This document shows, piece by piece, positions 62,091 through 64,000 of a stretch of DNA of 64,000 nt; within the stretch, counting starts at the first letter, position 1; every line of letters starts with the position of its first letter. The stretch covers positions 1 through 64,000 of the forward strand of contig JBKBHI010000004.1 in NCBI GenBank assembly GCA_046297835.1. Reading direction: 5' to 3'. A program made the translations under genes and the position numbers. Source of the DNA: CAMAVH01 sp046297835 (GTDB lineage: Bacteria > Pseudomonadota > Alphaproteobacteria > SMXQ01). The notes beneath the pieces are model-generated. The model saw only the letters and a program-made list of their open reading frames with translations, had not been told where the DNA came from and searched no databases.

Positions 62091-62252
62091 CATATGAGGC
62101 TGGCGCGGCCGCAAGATTGGCGGCCCTGCGCCCGTGGCGCGGGCAACAGCGCGGGCCCTGACCCGTTTCATGACGCTCTTTCGGAGCGATGATCGCCCCG
62201 GAGCGCAGCAAGGCGGGTTCTCAGGCGGAACCCCAAGGTAAGCGAACCCAAG

Positions 62253-64000
62253 ATGGCGACCGAACTTCCCGACAGCATCTTCTCCGGCGGCAACAGCGCC
62301 TTCATTTCCGAACTCTATGCCCGGTGGACCGAAAACCCCGGTTCGGTCGACGGCGAATGGGCCGCGTTCTTCGCCGGTCTCGGCGACGAAGCCCACGCCG
62401 CGCTGAAAGAGCATTACGGCGCGAGCTGGGCGCCCAAGACCAAGCGCGCCAAGATCAACGGCGCGGCTTACGACTTCGCGCCCTGGCTCGATCCGACGCC
62501 CCCCAAGGGCGCGAAAGCGCCCGCTGGTAAAGATGGGGCAAAAGCCAATGGCGCCGCCGCCGCGCCGGGCGAAGGCGTCAGCGCCGCGCAGATGCGCGCC
62601 GCCACGCTCGATTCGATCCGCGCCCTGATGCTGATCCGCGCTTATCGCGTGCGCGGCCATCTGCTCGCCGACCTCGATCCGCTCGGCATGACGCCGCCGC
62701 AACCCCATCCCGAATTGGACCCCCAGTCTTACGGCTTCAGCGACGCCGACTGGGACCGTCCGATCTTCATCGACAACGTGCTCGGCCTCGAATCGGCGAC
62801 GTTGCGCAAGATCCTCGACGTGCTGCGCGAGACCTATTGCGGCAAGATCGGCGTCGAGTTCCTGCATATGCAGGACCCGGCGGAGAAGGCGTGGATCCAG
62901 GAGCGCGTCGAGCGCTCGCGCAACCGGCCGGGCCTGTCGAACGACGAGAAGAAGGCCGTGTTCGGCCATCTGACCGGCGCCGAGGGGCTGGAGAAATATT
63001 GCCAGCTCAAGTTCACCGGCACCAAGCGCTTCGGCCTCGATGGCGGCGAAGCCATGATTCCGGCGCTCGAAGAGATCATCCGCGCCTCGGCCCGTCTCGG
63101 CGTCGAGGAGGTCGTGCTCGGCATGCCGCACCGCGGCCGCCTGAACGTGCTCACCAACATCATGGGCAAGTCGTTCACCGCGCTGTTCTCGGAATTCCAG
63201 GGCAACTCCTCGAACCCCGACGGCACCGTCGGCTCGGGCGACGTGAAGTATCACCTGGGCGCCTCGGGCGACCGCGAGATCGAGGGCCAGAAGGTCCATC
63301 TCTCGCTCAACGCCAACCCGTCGCACCTGGAAGCCGTCGATCCGGTCGTCGTCGGCAAGGTGCGCGCCAAGCAGGCGATTCGCGGCGATCTGGCGCGCGA
63401 GAAGGTCATCGGCGTGCTGATGCACGGCGACGCCGCCTTCGCCGGCCAGGGCCTCGTTCCCGAGACGCTCTGCTTCGCCGGCCTGCGCGGCTACCGTTCG
63501 GGCGGCACGATCCATCTGATCGTCAACAACCAGATCGGCTTCACCACCGCGCCGTCCTATTCGCGCTTCTCGCCCTATCCGTCGGACGTTGCCAAGGGCT
63601 TCCAGGCGCCGATCTTCCACGTCAACGGCGACGATCCGGAAGCGGTCGTGCATGTCGCGCGCATCGCCAGCGAATACCGCCACGCCTTCAAGAAGGACGT
63701 GGTCATCGACCTGTTCTGCTATCGCCGCCACGGCCACAACGAAGGCGACGAGCCCTCCTTCACCCAGCCGCTGATGTATCGCAAGATCGCGGCCCACCCG
63801 ACCGCGCCGGAAATCTACGCCAAGCGCCTGATCGCCGAAGGGGTGATGAGCGAAGCGGAAGTCGCGGCGACGCAGAAAGCGATGCACGCCCGCCTCGACG
63901 AATCGTTCGACGCGGCCAAGACCTACAAGCCCAACAAGGCCGACTGGTTCGAAGGCTCCTGGCGCGGCTTCGGCCTCGCCGGCAATGACGACCGCAAAGG
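62253..64000 (+). CDS. sucA: 2-oxoglutarate dehydrogenase E1 component (5' part, cut by window edge)
   Basis: This is the first 582 codons of a protein usually near 985 residues; the frame is open at the window end. It starts MATELPDSIFSGGNSAFISE, with the E2-binding-type N-terminus (ISELYARWTENPGSVDGEWA). IRAYRVRGHLLADLDPLGM follows near residue 128, then GMPHRGRLNVLTNIMGKSFT near 290, the ThDP site GDAAFAGQGLVPETL near 390 with VNNQIGFTTAPSYSR near 425, and YRRHGHNEGDEPSFTQPLMY near 490. It decarboxylates 2-oxoglutarate in the TCA cycle. sucB and lpd presumably follow outside the window. Confidence 0.97.
   Translation, partial: MATELPDSIFSGGNSAFISELYARWTENPGSVDGEWAAFFAGLGDEAHAALKEHYGASWAPKTKRAKINGAAYDFAPWLDPTPPKGAKAPAGKDGAKANGAAAAPGEGVSAAQMRAATLDSIRALMLIRAYRVRGHLLADLDPLGMTPPQPHPELDPQSYGFSDADWDRPIFIDNVLGLESATLRKILDVLRETYCGKIGVEFLHMQDPAEKAWIQERVERSRNRPGLSNDEKKAVFGHLTGAEGLEKYCQLKFTGTKRFGLDGGEAMIPALEEIIRASARLGVEEVVLGMPHRGRLNVLTNIMGKSFTALFSEFQGNSSNPDGTVGSGDVKYHLGASGDREIEGQKVHLSLNANPSHLEAVDPVVVGKVRAKQAIRGDLAREKVIGVLMHGDAAFAGQGLVPETLCFAGLRGYRSGGTIHLIVNNQIGFTTAPSYSRFSPYPSDVAKGFQAPIFHVNGDDPEAVVHVARIASEYRHAFKKDVVIDLFCYRRHGHNEGDEPSFTQPLMYRKIAAHPTAPEIYAKRLIAEGVMSEAEVAATQKAMHARLDESFDAAKTYKPNKADWFEGSWRGFGLAGNDDRK

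Overview
The window looks like a piece of a high-GC alphaproteobacterial chromosome, most likely Hyphomicrobiales (Rhizobiales), although I cannot place the genus. The reasons are the conserved blocks dapF-mtaB-ftsY, ffh-rpsP-rimM-trmD-rplS-leuC-leuD-leuB...asd, sdhCDAB and mdh-sucC-sucD-sucA, an ECF11-type rpoE-chrR pair, DUF2336 and DUF3775 genes, and GANTC (CcrM-type) sites concentrated in one leader. No rRNA, tRNA, CRISPR array, transposase or phage gene was seen.

Layout. 1-1.5 kb: the start of an arginase-like gene (minus strand, cut by the window edge) divergent from an ornithine cyclodeaminase-family gene. 1.7-5.3 kb: two tandem paralogous MFS exporters and a GntR/UTRA regulator. 5.3-7.1 kb: a three-domain ferredoxin/flavin reductase fusion and a stand-alone thioredoxin-fold ferredoxin. 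7.4-12.2 kb: a four-gene ABC-2 operon (ATPase, permease, GldG-like protein, DUF4340). 12.4-15.8 kb: a class III CoA-transferase, a double hot-dog hydratase and an AbrB-family membrane protein. 16-21.8 kb: rpoE-chrR, with a textbook autoregulatory promoter, divergent from an FAD oxidoreductase-DUF1365-CFA synthase operon that converges on an SDR gene; this resembles a singlet-oxygen-response locus. 22-26.3 kb: tkt-gap-pgk. 26.4-30.3 kb: azlCD and a PAS histidine kinase with a DUF2336 gene. 30.5-34.4 kb: a small 80-aa ORF, ftsY, mtaB, dapF and DUF3775. 34.5-46.9 kb: ffh, ribosomal protein, RNA-modification and leucine-biosynthesis genes, then three tandem RTX-repeat genes wedged between leuB and asd. 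47.3-49.4 kb: a LysE exporter, about 1.1 kb without a convincing gene, and a SelW-like Rdx gene. 49.7-57.7 kb: sdhCDAB, a TrmH-family methyltransferase, zapE, nadA and nadC. 58.1-64 kb: mdh, a 28-residue Lys/Ala peptide gene, sucC, sucD and the first 582 codons of sucA.

How it fits together. Most of the window is housekeeping: central carbon flow (transketolase/lower glycolysis, succinate dehydrogenase, malate dehydrogenase, succinyl-CoA synthetase, 2-oxoglutarate dehydrogenase), SRP targeting, translation/tRNA modification, and leucine, lysine/threonine and NAD synthesis. The accessory layer holds the points of interest. These are the three RTX-only proteins, two of which share an identical AT-rich palindrome upstream; the back-to-back sigma-E type promoter elements between rpoE and a lipid-modification operon; the dense GANTC cluster in front of mdh; the Lys/Ala micropeptide; and the ferredoxin-reductase fusion. 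All calls come from reading the sequence without database searches.
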